DNA of 64,000 nucleotides from Phymorhynchus buccinoides (Eukaryota > Mollusca > Gastropoda > Neogastropoda > Raphitomidae), in NCBI GenBank assembly GCA_017654935.2, contig CM065687.1, positions 28,851,489-28,915,488 on the forward strand, given 5' to 3'. Below are positions 10,775 to 21,400 of this stretch, in pieces. The notes under the pieces are model-generated. The model had not been told where the DNA came from. It did not search any database and saw nothing but the letters and a program-made list of their open reading frames with translations. Each line of letters starts with the position of its first letter. Position 1 is the stretch's first letter. The position numbers were made by a program, and so were the translations under genes.

Positions 10775-11369
10775 GTAAGTGGTACAGTGGAACCTCCCTA
10801 TTAAGACCTTCACAAATAATCGAAAATCAGGTCTTATAAGGGAGGGATCTTATAAAGGAGGTAATTTTAATACTTACAAAGAAGCGCAATGTCTCAGAGA
10901 AGTAGGTCTTATAATGGGAAGTCTTATAAGGGAGGGGTTCCACTGTATTGACTATTGTAAATGTTTGGTTTGATCCCTACTTTGCTTAGAGAGAGAGAGA
11001 GAGAGAGAGAGATGGGATGGGGGGTGACTGGGAGGGTGTGGGAAGGTGGTGTGTTTCGACAGAGTAGCCTACAAGTGCGGAAGTTCCTGTATACCATAAT
11101 GTGTGTGTGTGTTACGTTCAGTTAGGCCTACATTGTGCTGTATGTTTTCTGGAACAGCTTACTGTGTAGAAAACTGACCGGCTTTCCTCGCACTGCAGGT
11201 GCGTCAGACACATTGCATTCAGTGCTGACATCAGTGGCCAAAGAGATGGGCAAGTGTCCCAAGATCGACCCCGACACTTTGTTGAAAGCAACTCCTCAAG
11301 ATGTGAAACCCATGTGCGTGTTTTGTTGTATGATTGTGCAAAGGATAACTTTGTGAAAATGTGTCTCTC

Positions 11370-11439
<70 letters not shown>

Positions 11440-11462
11440 ATGTACATGTGTGTATTGTATGT

Positions 11463-11498
<36 letters not shown>

Positions 11499-12161
11499 AC
11501 ATTTATTTAACATACAACATACATAGCAACTTAATCAGCAGAGTTTCACTTTTGTCGTTTCACAGAAATGGTAGCTTGGTTTATTTTTGTTTGTTTTATT
11601 TGCTTCGTGTAACTGCTGTAAATCAATTTGATAAAGACTAAAGACACTTGTAGAAAATGAACCAGTCTGTTTAAGCACCGTCTGGCGTAAGTATACACTT
11701 TTTGCATGATTATGTGTGTCTTTTGTTTGTGTCACAGTCCTCTTCCAGACGGACTGACATTCCAGCCCATCTCCAACGAAGAGATCAGGACCATCAACGC
11801 CACATGGAAGTTTGCCGGTGAAGGCTCAGAGACTTACATCCGGGGAGTCGTTGAGCAGTTTCCTGCAGTGTATGTGGTGTCAGACAGTGGACAACATGTC
11901 GGTCACATGGTCAGCACCAGTTACGGCAGCATGGGAAACCTCTATGTCAATCCGGAATTCCGGAGAAAGGGTTACGCCAAAGTAATCGTCTCCCAGCTGG
12001 CTCAGAAGCATTTCGAGCAGGGAGGGGATGCCTACGTGCTTGTGGAGGCGGAGAACGAAGCGTCTTTCAATCTGCACGTGTCCCTGGGCTTCAAAGAAGT
12101 GGGGAAAGTGGCGTGGATGAAATTTGACCAGACCAGTTCTTGTAAGCAGTGTTGCGTTTGA
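10651..12161 (+). CDS. GLYAT-like acyltransferase, copy A (exons 3-5)
   Basis: Three exons with matching phases: 10,651-10,774, 11,199-11,313 and 11,738-12,161. They encode the C-terminal ~220 residues of a glycine N-acyltransferase-like protein, which joins an acyl group from acyl-CoA to glycine or a similar amine. Exon 3 starts LPYKDFMKNRISGIFAVNDD. Exon 5 is the GNAT-fold half: VYVVSDSGQHVGHMV, then the acyl-CoA pyrophosphate loop NPEFRRKGYAKVIVSQLAQK, then LHVSLGFKEVG. Mammalian GLYATs are about 295 residues. Exons 1 (26 aa) and 2 (39 aa) found at 26.4-28.4 kb would complete a 286-residue protein in the right phases, but they lie downstream. Copy A therefore lacks its 5' part here, perhaps hidden by the gap. 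The C-terminus ends SSCKQCCV. It has no obvious targeting signal in the visible part. Confidence 0.85.
10785..10945. mobile_element. TA-flanked MITE (Tc1/mariner-like), copy 1
   Basis: 161 bp with ends CAGTGGAACCTCCC and GGAGGGGTTCCACTG, flanked by TA on both sides. The internal repeats of GGTCTTATAAGGGAGG make most of it palindromic. There is no ORF. Relatives are at 30,511-30,689 and 38,520-38,707. Confidence 0.85.
11199..11313 (+). CDS. GLYAT-like A, exon 4
   Basis: Acceptor cactgcag, donor gtgcgt. It encodes CASDTLHSVLTSVAKEMGKC followed by PKIDPDTLLKATPQDVKP (phase 1 in, phase 2 out). It corresponds to the linker region of GLYAT proteins before the GNAT half. Confidence 0.85.
11375..11500. 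repeat. (TG)n microsatellite in intron 4
   Basis: (TG)n about 11,375-11,436, an ACATGTACATG break, then a second TG run to about 11,496. Confidence 0.93.
11738..12161 (+). CDS. GLYAT-like A, exon 5 (GNAT domain, stop)
   Basis: Acceptor gtcacag. The join to exon 4 restores Ile, giving DVKPIPLPDGLTFQPIS. The exon contains the whole C-terminal acyltransferase domain with motif R-R-K-G-Y-A at the acyl-CoA loop and ends with TGA at 12,159-12,161. The plus-strand frame is free of stops for 141 codons. Confidence 0.9.
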
Positions 12162-12249
12162 GTATGGGAATTACAGCTTTGTTGATTAGGTCTATTTTTG
12201 TATTCCAGATCCAACAATCATACGAGTATTAAGCGAGAAGAAATAGGAC

Positions 12250-12395
12250 GTTAAAGCCATGACTTGGTGAAATTTGACCAGACAAGGTCTTGTAAGCAGT
12301 GTTGCGTTTGAATATGGAAATTACAGCTTTGTTGATTGTCTATTTTGCATTCCAGATCCGACACTCATACGAGTATTAAACGATAACAAATAGTG
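12250..12395 (+). pseudogene. Second, degenerate copy of the GLYAT-like A 3' end
   Basis: Starts with TGGTGAAATTTGACCAGACA, then TCTTGTAAGCAGTGTTGCGT, TTACAGCTTTGTTGATT, CATTCCAGATCC and ATACGAGTATTAAACGA. It repeats about 12,114-12,245, which spans the last codons, the stop and the 3' flank, and lies directly after it. A third copy is at 14,455-14,600. No GNAT motif is included, so it is a duplication of the tail only. Confidence 0.85.
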
Positions 12396-12467
12396 AACGT
12401 AGAAACATTTTAGCAGACGCTGGTGATCTAAACCTTTTCCAATAGCCAACTAGAGATTCACAAATTG

Positions 12468-13046
12468 ACGTTAATGCCTTAAGGGGTACGCAACCATTAC
12501 GTTAATGCCTTAAGGGGTACGCAACAATTACGTTAATGCCTTAAGGGGTACACAACGCATTACGTTAATGCATTAAGGGGTACACAACAATTACGTTAAT
12601 GCCTTAAGGGGTACGCAAACATTACGTTAATGCCTTAAGGGGTACACAACCATTACGTTAATGCATTAAGGGGTACACAACAATTACGTTAATGCCTTAA
12701 GGGGTACACAACAATTACGTTAATGCCTTAAGGGGTACGCAAACATTACGTTAATGCCTTAAGGGGTACACAACCATTACGTTAATGCCTTAAGGGGTAC
12801 GCAAACATTACGTTAATGCCTTAAGGGGTACGCAAACATTACGTTAATGCCTTAAGGGGTACACAACAATTACGTTAATGCCTTAAGGGGTACGCAAACA
12901 TTACGTTAATGCCTTAAGGGGTACACAACAATTACGTTAATGCCTTAAGGGGTACGCAACAATTACGTTAATGCCTTAAGGGGTACGCAAACATTACGTT
13001 AATACCTTAAGGGGTACGCAACAATTACGTTAATGCCTTAAGGGGT
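12468..13046. repeat. 31 bp minisatellite, 19 units
   Basis: The unit begins ACGTTAATGCCTTAAGGGGT and continues ACGCAA(C/A)(A/C)ATT. It is repeated 19 times with few variants (ACAC for ACGC, GCATT for GCCTT). Each unit holds the palindrome CCTTAAGG. The array runs straight into LINE coding sequence at 13,047 with no spacer. Confidence 0.95.
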
Positions 13047-13790
13047 GTTCGTCTTGATGAAACTCTGTCCATGGACTCTCAAATATCTTCTCTCTGTCGT
13101 ACTTCCAACTTTCACTTGCGGCGGATTGCAGCAATCAGACCATATCTCTCAGAAGAAAGCACAGCACACCTTGTTCGCTCACTGATTCTCTCTAGATTAG
13201 ACTACTGTAACAGCATTCTTGCTGGTCTTCCTTCTTCATCTGTCTCTAGAATACAAAAAGTGCAAAGCAATGCTGCTAGGCTCGTACTGCGAAAGACAAA
13301 ACGCGACCACATTACGCCTCTTCTCAAACAGCTACACTGGCTTCCTATCGCAGCACGTATCGAGTACAAGATGGCCACCCTAGCTTTCAAATTTCACGAC
13401 GATTCTCTCCTTGCTTATCTTTCAAGTACGCCCGTACCATATGTACCCTCTAGGTCTCTTCGCTCTAGCAGTCAAAACTTCCTAAAGATCCCAAACTACA
13501 ATCTAAAATCAGCTGGGCAGAGAGCCTTTCGCTTCCAGTGCGCAAAGGTGTAGAATAGTCTGCCCGACAGTCTTCGCAACAGCCCATCTATCCCCACTTT
13601 CAAGAAGAACCTGAAAACCTATCTCTTCAGAAAATCCTACTGCACTTCTTTTGTTGAGTGATTCTCCTTTCTCCTCATTCTCCCCTCATTCTTCCCTCTA
13701 ATGAAGGCCGACGTGTTGGAGCGAAGTAGAGAGATGGTGCCTTGGCCTTGATGCCTACGCTATGTTTGAGATAGAGAACTCCAAGGTGTG

Positions 13791-13853
<63 letters not shown>

Positions 13854-14451
13854 TGTGTATGTGTGTGTGTGTGTGTGTGTGTACGTGTGTGTGCATGTGT
13901 GCGTGTTTGTCTGTGTGTGTGTATGCTTGCGTGTGTGCATGCGCATGCGTGTGTGTGTGAATCCCCCCCCCTCCCCTCTCCATTCTTACTTTATTATTGA
14001 CTTATGTCATTTTGTTGACTGGAGCGGATTAGTGGGTGGGGTGGGGATTTGATTTTGATTTTGTTGTTGTTGTTGTTGATTTTTTAATGTGTGCATGGGC
14101 GTACGCGAGTGTGTGTCGTTTCTCTTCATTTACATTCATTTTCAATTATTATTTTTTAACGACGTCAATATGTTGGCCTTAAGCTGGCGAGTGCGTGTGT
14201 TTTCATTTTTTTTCTTCCGTTTGCATCTGTTATTATCTCTGATTGTGCATGTGTATATTTATATGTATCTTATATGATCTGTATGTCCTGGTGTTCTATT
14301 GTGTATTTAAATAGTAGTATTACGTGCCTGTATTATCATGTTCATGTGTGTTTTGTATATGCGTTGTATCTGTAAGGCGCTTTGAGCTGTTGTCAGGATA
14401 CTGCGCCATATAAATGTTATTAATTATTATTATTATTATTATTATTATTGT
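13047..14451 (+). mobile_element. 5'-truncated L2-like LINE
   Basis: It starts inside the C-terminal region with VRLDETLSMDSQISSLCR and continues HLRRIAAIRPYLSEES, LILSRLDYCNSILAGLP, RIQKVQSNAARLVLRK and LHWLPIAARIEYKMA, a pattern typical of the L2/CR1 group. An in-frame TAG at about 13,551 interrupts where NSLPDSLRNSPSIPTFKK follows in the same frame. A (TG)n block (13,790-13,965) lies in the 3' UTR. The tail TAAGGCGCTTTGAGC..ATACTGCGCCATATAAATG then (TTA)n ends at about 14,451. Confidence 0.85.
13790..13965. repeat. (TG)n microsatellite within the L2-like 3' UTR
   Basis: Nearly pure TG to about 13,882, then TG with CG/CATG variants, followed by a short C run at 13,964-13,971. Confidence 0.93.
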
Positions 14452-14454
14452 AGG

Positions 14455-14605
14455 TCATTAAAGTCATGATTTGGGTGAAAATAGACCAGACATGGTCTTG
14501 TAAGCAGTGTTGTGTTTGAATTAGGAGATAGCAGATCCTTTACTATTTCGTATTCCAGAGCCAACATTCATATATGATTAAACCAGAACATAATTAGACT
14601 ATGTT
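14455..14605 (+). pseudogene. Third copy of the GLYAT-like A 3' end
   Basis: GTCATTAAAGTCATGATTTG, TAGACCAGACATGGTCTTGT, AAGCAGTGTTGTGTTTGA, TATTCCAGAGCC and CATATATGATTAAACCA match the tails at 12,114-12,245 and 12,250-12,395. It directly follows the (TTA)n tail of the L2-like element. The simplest reading is that minisatellite plus LINE now separate unit 2 from unit 3. Confidence 0.8.
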
Positions 14606-14849
14606 TGTTGAATTCAGTGTGCGGATATACAGCAATATGTTACTTTTAAACGCTTGTTTTGGTTTTGTAGGCAATTAAGTAAGCACTAAACTTTGAGTAC
14701 GGATGGATTAAAGTTTTCAGATGTTGTATTTAAGTAATGCATGATTATGTCACTTTAAATGTCTTGAATTTAAAACGTTTTGCGACCTGTGTGTGTCCAG
14801 AATCCACAGTATATTTGGCATGACGTTAACCGCCCTTCTATCTCTATCT

Positions 14850-15012
14850 CCTCCCAAACAGCTCGAGGCAGAGACTTGTGATTTGGGGTGTAGATGGCTG
14901 TTGGGATCCTTAACAGATTCTGCCTGGTGAGGTCCCCCCCAATCATCGTTAAGGGGGGTGTTTACATGAAATTTACATTCCAGTGGGAGGTAAATAGAAC
15001 GGCCACCGTGTT
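14850..15012. repeat. Dispersed repeat, copy 1
   Basis: Contains CTCGAGGCAGAGACTTG, GATTTGGGGTGTAGATGGCT, TTAACAGATTCTGCCTGGTG and TGTTTACATGAAATTTACAT. It is matched by 16,790-16,955 in the same orientation. It resembles no known domain. Confidence 0.8.
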
Positions 15013-15229
15013 CGATTCATGGAATAGCCATGACATCACTGTCTTTCTTTTAAACTCTGGAAAGCACAAGACGTGCTGAGCGGTTGGCGAAACACACATA
15101 CACGAAAGGAGAAGTCTCTCTTATCAAATTAGATTTTAAACTCTTAGAATTGTACTTTCACCCAACAAAGGACAGTAGTCCGGTTGGGTTTTCTGTAAAT
15201 AAACTAACACATATTTTTTATATAATGTA

Positions 15230-15724
15230 GACTAATATGGACCACTGTTTTATGTAGTGCAATATCTCAAAGACAAAACCATATATTTCAGCGTAGATAG
15301 TTCCTGTTTATTGTTATCAATACTGACAACCAAACCACAGCCAATCTAAACGATAACTCTTCAAACTTTAACAAAAAGTTAAAAAAAAAACCAAACTCAA
15401 GTGGTCCATATTTGGGGCCCTGGAGCCTAATATGGACCGGCAGAGTTCCTAATATGGATCAGGTCTTAATATGCATAAAATGAGAATCTATGCAAAAGAA
15501 AGCACTGAAAACAAATTCTTCAGCATCAAAACGGGATACTCTAAATAGACTTTCAAAGAAATATTATAAAATCATACATATCTTCACACATACGAGCACT
15601 TGCATATTCACATCTGTGCACGCGCGCACACGCACACGCACACGCGCACACACGCACACGCCACACCACACACATACACTATCTCTCTCTCTCTCGTCTC
15701 ATCTCTCCCTCCTCTCTCTCTCTC

Positions 15725-15773
<49 letters not shown>

Positions 15774-16290
15774 CTTAATTTTAGCTACAACTTAACGAAA
15801 TTATGGACACAGTAGTCAAAGTAATGAGATGAACATGAGCTAAACAAGCCAAATTTGTAGTAAAAGAAAGGGGAAAAACACAGGTCCATATTGAGAAACT
15901 TGGGGGGGGGGAGTCCATATTAGGGGAAACAGTGCTTACATAAAAACAAGCATTTTAAACAGTAAGCAGGAAACCCTTCACTTCAACTAATATAGCATGA
16001 GGAGGGACAGGCATGTAGTCATTTATCACGCCATTGCTGAAATGCTGTATTATTAAAAAGATAACTGAGTAAACAAAAATGCACAGGCAAAATTTTAAAC
16101 TGCAAAGCACTGAAATACATAAAGGTTTACCGTTTTCGCGCGTCACGTTTTTCCGCCATGATGATCGTAAATAGTGCAGGGGAAGCTACTCCACACTTCT
16201 ATAGCATTAAAATTTGCAAGAGTTGTATGACTTAGACAAAACGGTGGTGGTCCATATTAGGAGACGGTCCATAATCGGCGACTCTCCCCT
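15230..16290. mobile_element. Segment with recurrent TAATATGGACC motifs, probable transposon remnant
   Basis: TAATATGGACC-like words occur near 15,231, 15,429, 15,451, 15,887 (reverse), 15,913 (reverse), 16,250 (reverse) and 16,268 (reverse), with opposite orientations towards the two ends. This suggests subterminal repeats of a DNA element. CA and CT microsatellites lie at 15,615-15,675 and 15,680-15,770. No protein-coding frame is convincing. Confidence 0.4.
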
Positions 16291-16789
16291 ACATCTAAAG
16301 ATTGACCTTCTGTGATTTCTTTTTAATAATAAAGTTGATTTTTTTATTTTTTAAATTGTGGTCTTGGAATTTTAATTAAAAGATGTTTTAATTATGAGTT
16401 TATCCGATCGTAGTTTGTTTTGAATCAAAGCGAATTATCCTTACTATCACCATACCGTGTCATACCTGGTATTGCAGTACCACCAGGATGATTCGTTTGC
16501 ATGTTCAGTTTCAGATTGTCAGTGGGCCTCGGTCATTGACCCAAATTGACAGTTATTTGATCCCTCATTTTGTGCAGCCATAGGTCATCTGACCCATGAA
16601 GTCTCAATAAAATTTAATTTTAATACTACAGTGACACATTACTGGCCCATTAGTATGGAAATTCTGACAGTCGGACATACTGTTAAGTTAAAACAAATGC
16701 ATCACCCAGTTATTACACCATTTAGTTTTCTCAAAGTAATAAAACCAAGTCCGTGCGGAGATTCGCCGGCCTTCTATGTCTTCTCTCAA

Positions 16790-16955
16790 ACTGCTCGAGG
16801 CAGAGACTTGGGATTTGGGGTGTCCCCGTGTGGATGGCTGTTGGAGTCCTTACCAGATTCTGCTCGGTGAGGTCACCCCAGTCATCGTTAAGGGTGGCGT
16901 TTACATGAAATTTACATTTCCAATGGGAGGCAAATGGAACAGCCGCCGTGACAAC
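16790..16955. repeat. Dispersed repeat, copy 2
   Basis: Second copy of the 14,850-15,012 sequence, with an extra CCCCGTG and several substitutions. Confidence 0.8.
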
Positions 16956-17364
16956 AGGTGCTGAGCACGGGTATAGCTAGTAATCTTTTATTTCATAACG
17001 TTGGCTATGAAAGAAAAAAGAGTTACATTTCATGAGTAAAAGTCAAAGGGTACTGCTGGTCCTCTGCTTTCTTTTTGCGATTGTACCTTTTGGCTTTTAC
17101 CCTTCAAAACTATTATCACGACACGTGTGCTGGCTTAGATGCACGAGATGCACTACCTTATTATTTTGTGTACTTTTGGTCACATGATGCGAACGAGATC
17201 TACGCAGTTCATTTTCTTTTGTCAGTTGTTTTAGATGTCTATAGTCCTTTGTGTTTTTAAAAACTGTAATAACCTAGTCGTACTGACATTTTAAATAGCT
17301 TTAATGTTACTGTTGCAGTATTAATATGTCTACATGCTACGGTCGACGTAGCTGCTGATTTCAC

Positions 17365-17527
17365 CGCCAGGTGGCGACAAACTCAAGTGGGGCTAATCCT
17401 AGTGATATCCTTTGTTGGAGATAGAAAGAGGGAGAGAAGTCCCTCCCCACCCCACCCCACCCTCCCTCTCTCTCCAACAAAGGATAACACTAGGTTTAGC
17501 CCCACTTGAGTTTCTCGCCACCTGGCG
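17365..17527. mobile_element. Foldback MITE with ~57 bp inverted repeats
   Basis: The left end begins CGCCAGGTGGCGACAAACTC and contains AAGTGGGGCTAATCCTAGTG. The right end is its reverse complement with a few mismatches and ends GAGTTTCTCGCCACCTGGCG. The ~50 bp loop is purine/pyrimidine rich. No ORF. Confidence 0.85.
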
Positions 17528-17529
17528 AT

Positions 17530-18890
17530 CGAAAAAGAAGAAGATCTATGAGGCAGAATTGTGAAGGAAATTAGTAGAGGGTACTTTGTTATCACTTTAT
17601 CTTTTGCTATTTTGCCATCACTTTATCTTTTATCATATAATAGCTTTTTAGGATTCCTGGTCACGGACAATAAGGTAAAGACCCTTACAATCTGAATTAA
17701 AAGTCATCTGTGAAAAGATGTAAAACAAAAGCAAAATGTGGGCTATGTGCGCACGCATGCACCCACCCCACACACACACGCGCGCGCGCGCACGCACGCA
17801 CGCACACAGACGAACACACACGCACTTCTCAAATTCCTCTGGGTGTATTTTTGTAGTTGACGGGCTATCGTTTGATTTGATTTGACTCGAATGTATTGTT
17901 ATAATCTTATGAATAGCAAAAGAAAATATTTATATCTGAGGTGCCATAGCATGTTGTATACTTTTATGAAATCGGATAACTTACTTGATGATGGCGCTAA
18001 AGAGCTGTACTTGTTTTTGTGTTAAATAATCATGCGTTGTTGATAGTGATTAATAAATATGGATGGAACGGTGGACGATGGAATCAGAGGAATTTGAGAA
18101 GTGCGTGTGTGTTCGTCGGTGTGTGTGCGTGCGTGCACCATGGATTCAATAACAAAATTATAAGTTCTATTCAATTTGAAAACAAAAGTATGCTATTCCT
18201 TGAACATAAAATCGAAGACTAAAATTAATTTTGAAAAGTCGCGTGATTGCTAGAGAAGACGGACATCAATGGGTGCAACTGATGTCCAAAAGTCACAAAA
18301 ATAGTCATAAAACAGTTGAAAATGTGTTGGACTACGGTTTCCTGCAAGGCATAGCCAGGCATTTGATTGAAAATGGTCAGGGGACCTTGTAGACCGTGGG
18401 AAGGTCTGGGTTTCGTGGATGTGAAGGTGATCTTGCAGAAAATGTGCTCAGTGGAGACGCGAATTGTCATTTTGGACGTTAAAGATCTGCCCAACGCTTC
18501 AATTTCAGCTTGCACCATTGTAATGGTCGTAAGAGGATCTAGGGACGCCGGGGAAAAAAACATTAATCCTCCAGAAAATCTTCAGGAGACTGTTCCAGAG
18601 CATGAAAAAGCATTGCCTTGAATGCCTGGTAGCAAGCAGTGGCCCAACAATCTGTCAACTGTGTAAAGGTGTTTTGTGATTTCGAATAACACACCCACTG
18701 ATGTTTATCGCCTCTGGCAGTCACGTGACATTTTGACATTGATTTTTGTCTTCGATTTTACAGCCAAGAAAGGCTGAACTATCATTTTCACATGGAATGA
18801 AACTTACGGTCTGGTTATTGAACCCATGGTCATATTGCAAAGTCAATATCCCCTACTTTTTGTGAGCAGTGTATAATGATACATATATAT
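17530..18890. other. No supported gene; unique and repeat-like sequence
   Basis: Contains a CA/CG tract at about 17,760-17,825. Opposing open frames of 112 (minus, 18,225-18,563) and 84 codons (plus, 18,367-18,621) overlap and show no recognisable domain. The segment ends with CCTACTTTTTGTGAGCAGTG near 18,850-18,872, which looks like one transposon terminus. I found no partner end. Confidence 0.4.
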
Positions 18891-18904
18891 GATGATAGCA
18901 CTAC

Positions 18905-19206
18905 CCTCGCATGCGAGATTCTGTGGGAAGATTTGTGTCTCATCACTGGATGAGCACGACGTCTTACATCTGGGGCAGACAAAGACCGAAACTGCTACTG
19001 CTGACCTCTTATACATATGATAGCACAGCAGTTGTTGTTGCTGATTGTTATGTGCATTTTTACACAGTAGTATTGTTTTGTCTGCTCATGTTATTGGATT
19101 TTTGTTTCATGTTTTTAAAAATTCCATTTCAATTTTGTGTAAAGCGCCCTGTAGCCTACATATTAGGATGGGCGTTATATAAATTTTTCTCATTATTATT
19201 ATTATG
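18905..19206 (+). mobile_element. 3' end of a LINE/SINE-type retroelement
   Basis: Ends with TGTAAAGCGCCCTGTAGCC, then TTAGGATGGGCGTTATATAA and an (ATT)n tail, the same style of tail as the L2-like element at 13,047-14,451. No coding motif is recognisable upstream. Confidence 0.5.
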
Positions 19207-19734
19207 AGGTCTGTAGCTACTGCAGCCTGGACATTTACTTCTACCGTTCGTCTCAGTCGCTCTTCATTAGCAGCGTTTCTTTTTAGTCCCCGAGCTGAAG
19301 GTTTGGGTAGCTATTGTTTCTGTCTGATCCGTCCGTGCCTCCGGCGTGCCTCCGTCCGTCCGTCCGTCCGGCTATTCGTTCGTTTTTATCAAAAACTATT
19401 CAGTTTATCATCATCAAATTTGGTATACTAGTTCAAAGTTTCTGCTGGCTCTTTTGATGGTGTAGCGCCGCCGTTTGTCCCAATCTGAAACTACCTTACC
19501 TGCTGCCAGGTCTGGTTCCCTGATCCCTACCAGTGAAAGCTGCTTCGTAAGCTGGTCTTTGAACACGTACGAACCAAAAAAACTGAATGCACGAACGTAG
19601 ACTAGTAAGAGATCTGTGTCTTTGAAGCGTTTCCTGGGGCAACTTGGTCAGTTTACCTTCTCTCACCCGGTTCTTCCAAAGAAATCAGCTTCGGGCATTC
19701 GTGTGTCTTCCATCCTGGCAACATGTCTAGCCCA

Positions 19735-20365
19735 ATGTAGCTGTTGCTGCAGCAGTGTGTCTCCATGCTTGACAGGCTTGTCTAGCCCAATGTAGCTGTT
19801 GCTGCAGCAGTGTGTCTTCATGCTTGACAGGTTTGTCTAGCCCAATGTAGCTGTTGCTGCAGCAGTGTGTCTCCATGTGACAGGTTTGTCTAGCCCAGTG
19901 TAGCTGTTGCTGCAGCAGTGTGTCTCCACAGGTTTGTCTAGCCCAATGTAGCTGTTGCTGCAGCAGTGTGTCTCCAGTCAGGTTTGTCTAGCCAAATGTA
20001 GCTGTTGCTGCAGCAGTGTGGCAGGTTTGTCTAGCCCAATGTAGCTGTTGCTGCAGCAGTGTGTCTCCATGCTTGACAGGTTTGTCTAGCCCAATGTAGC
20101 TGTTGCTGCAGCAGTGTGTCTCCATGCTGGGCAGGTTTGTCTAGCCAAATGTAGCTGTTGCTGCAGCAGTGTGTCTCCATGCTGGGCAGGTTTGTCTAGC
20201 CCAATGTAGCTGTTGCTGCAGCAGTGTGCAGCAGTGTGTCTCCATGCTGGGCAGGTTTGTCTAGCCCAATGTAGCTGTTGCTGCAGCAGTGTGTCTCCAT
20301 GCTGGGCAGGTTTGTCTAGCCCATGTAGCTGTTGCTGCAGCAGTGTGTCTCCATGCTTGACAGGT
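19735..20365. repeat. Minisatellite, 12 units of ~50-57 bp
   Basis: Each unit contains GTAGCTGTTGCTGCAGCAGT followed by variants of GTGTCTCCATGCTTGACAGG and TTTGTCTAGCCCAAT. Unit length varies through loss of the CATGCTTGA part. The GTTGCTGCAGCAGT part is self-complementary. Open frames on both strands (Cys-rich on +, Gln/His-rich on -) follow from the repeat. Confidence 0.95.
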
Positions 20366-20501
20366 TTGCTCCTCGCTGCAGGACCTCCTCGTTGGAGACA
20401 TAGTCCTGCCACTTGATGCAGAGGATGGAGCAGAACATTATAATATATAGTGCACGTCTTATATTATTCAAGCTTACAGTAAGCTGACTTGGTCACTTTA
20501 A

Positions 20502-20945
20502 CCTTTACCGGACTTCTGGGGTCGCCCACGACCCCTTGACACACAAAACATGTTATATCTCTAAAACTATTTAAGCAATCTTCATGAAATTTCATGACTT
20601 TGTCAAAAACGTAAATGGCTTTAAGTGTGTTAAATTTCATTAATGTGTATAAAATATAAATGACGTAATATGACGCGTAATTTTGATATACCTGTCCGGA
20701 TGACGGGGGTCTCCCACGACCCCTACTTTAAAGAGCACTGCAGTGCATTGAGTAGGGGTCGTGGGAGACCCCCGCCATCCGGACAGGGATAAACACATGG
20801 TGACTCATTGACAAGTAGGGGTCGTGGGAGACCCCCGCCATCCGGACAGGGATAAACACCTCGGAAGTCGCTCTTTGCTGAGTAGGGGGTCGTGGAAGAC
20901 CCCCGCCATCGTGTCTGTGTAGTCAAAAGCATGATCCGGTAAAGG
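20502..20945. mobile_element. TTAA-type (piggyBac-like) MITE, second family
   Basis: 444 bp, flanked by TTAA on both sides (20,498-20,501 and 20,946-20,949). The terminal inverted repeats CCTTTACCGGA/TCCGGTAAAGG are perfect over 11 bp. Inside are four copies of a GGGGTCGTGGGAGACCCCCG-like word in both orientations, so the element folds strongly. No ORF. Confidence 0.88.
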
Positions 20946-21009
20946 TTAAAGCATCTTGTCTGGTAAAGCAAGTGTTTATATACTGGTACCTATCTGTATT
21001 GTTAAAGTG

Positions 21010-21090
21010 TCGGGACTTTAGTGGTGTTGCATTGCCTCCAGAATCGTTCCCACCATCTTTATATCTTTAATGTCCCATATGTGTCTGTTC
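21010..21090 (+). repeat. Dispersed repeat (CGGGACTTTA family), copy 1
   Basis: CGGGACTTTAGTGGTGTTGC, ATTGCCTCCAGAATCGTTCC and ATGTCCCATATGTGTCTGTT. Related copies are at 29,335-29,415 (reverse), 31,328-31,440 and 37,215-37,330. Three of them lie close to GLYAT-like exons. Confidence 0.7.
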
Positions 21091-21132
21091 CAGATAAATA
21101 TTTTTTTCCGGGACAGAGCACAACAGGTTTAG

Positions 21133-21135
<3 letters not shown>

Positions 21136-21215
<80 letters not shown>

Positions 21216-21260
21216 CTCGTATCTCCGATTAGGCACACACAACACACACACACACACACA

Positions 21261-21291
<31 letters not shown>

Positions 21292-21294
21292 CTC

Positions 21295-21333
<39 letters not shown>

Positions 21334-21400
21334 GTCTCTCTCTCTCTCCCTTCGGCCTCCAGCCCCACCCCCCCCCCCCCCCCCCCCCTCTCTCTCTCAT
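21136..21400. repeat. CT / CA / CT / poly-C microsatellite block
   Basis: (CT)n about 21,136-21,211, (CA)n about 21,235-21,292, (CT)n about 21,296-21,348, and a ~20 C run about 21,367-21,388. Confidence 0.95.

Noticed and set aside
12468..13046. CRISPR array
   Set aside because: Units of 31 bp abut without unique spacers. This is a eukaryotic minisatellite.
18225..18621. Tc1/mariner transposase fragment
   Set aside because: I looked for catalytic DDE/D context and helix-turn-helix patterns and saw none. Only a transposon-like terminus remains.
20086..20416. Cys-rich or Gln-rich proteins at the minisatellite
   Set aside because: Both strands are open only because of the repeat unit. There are no splice or start signals.
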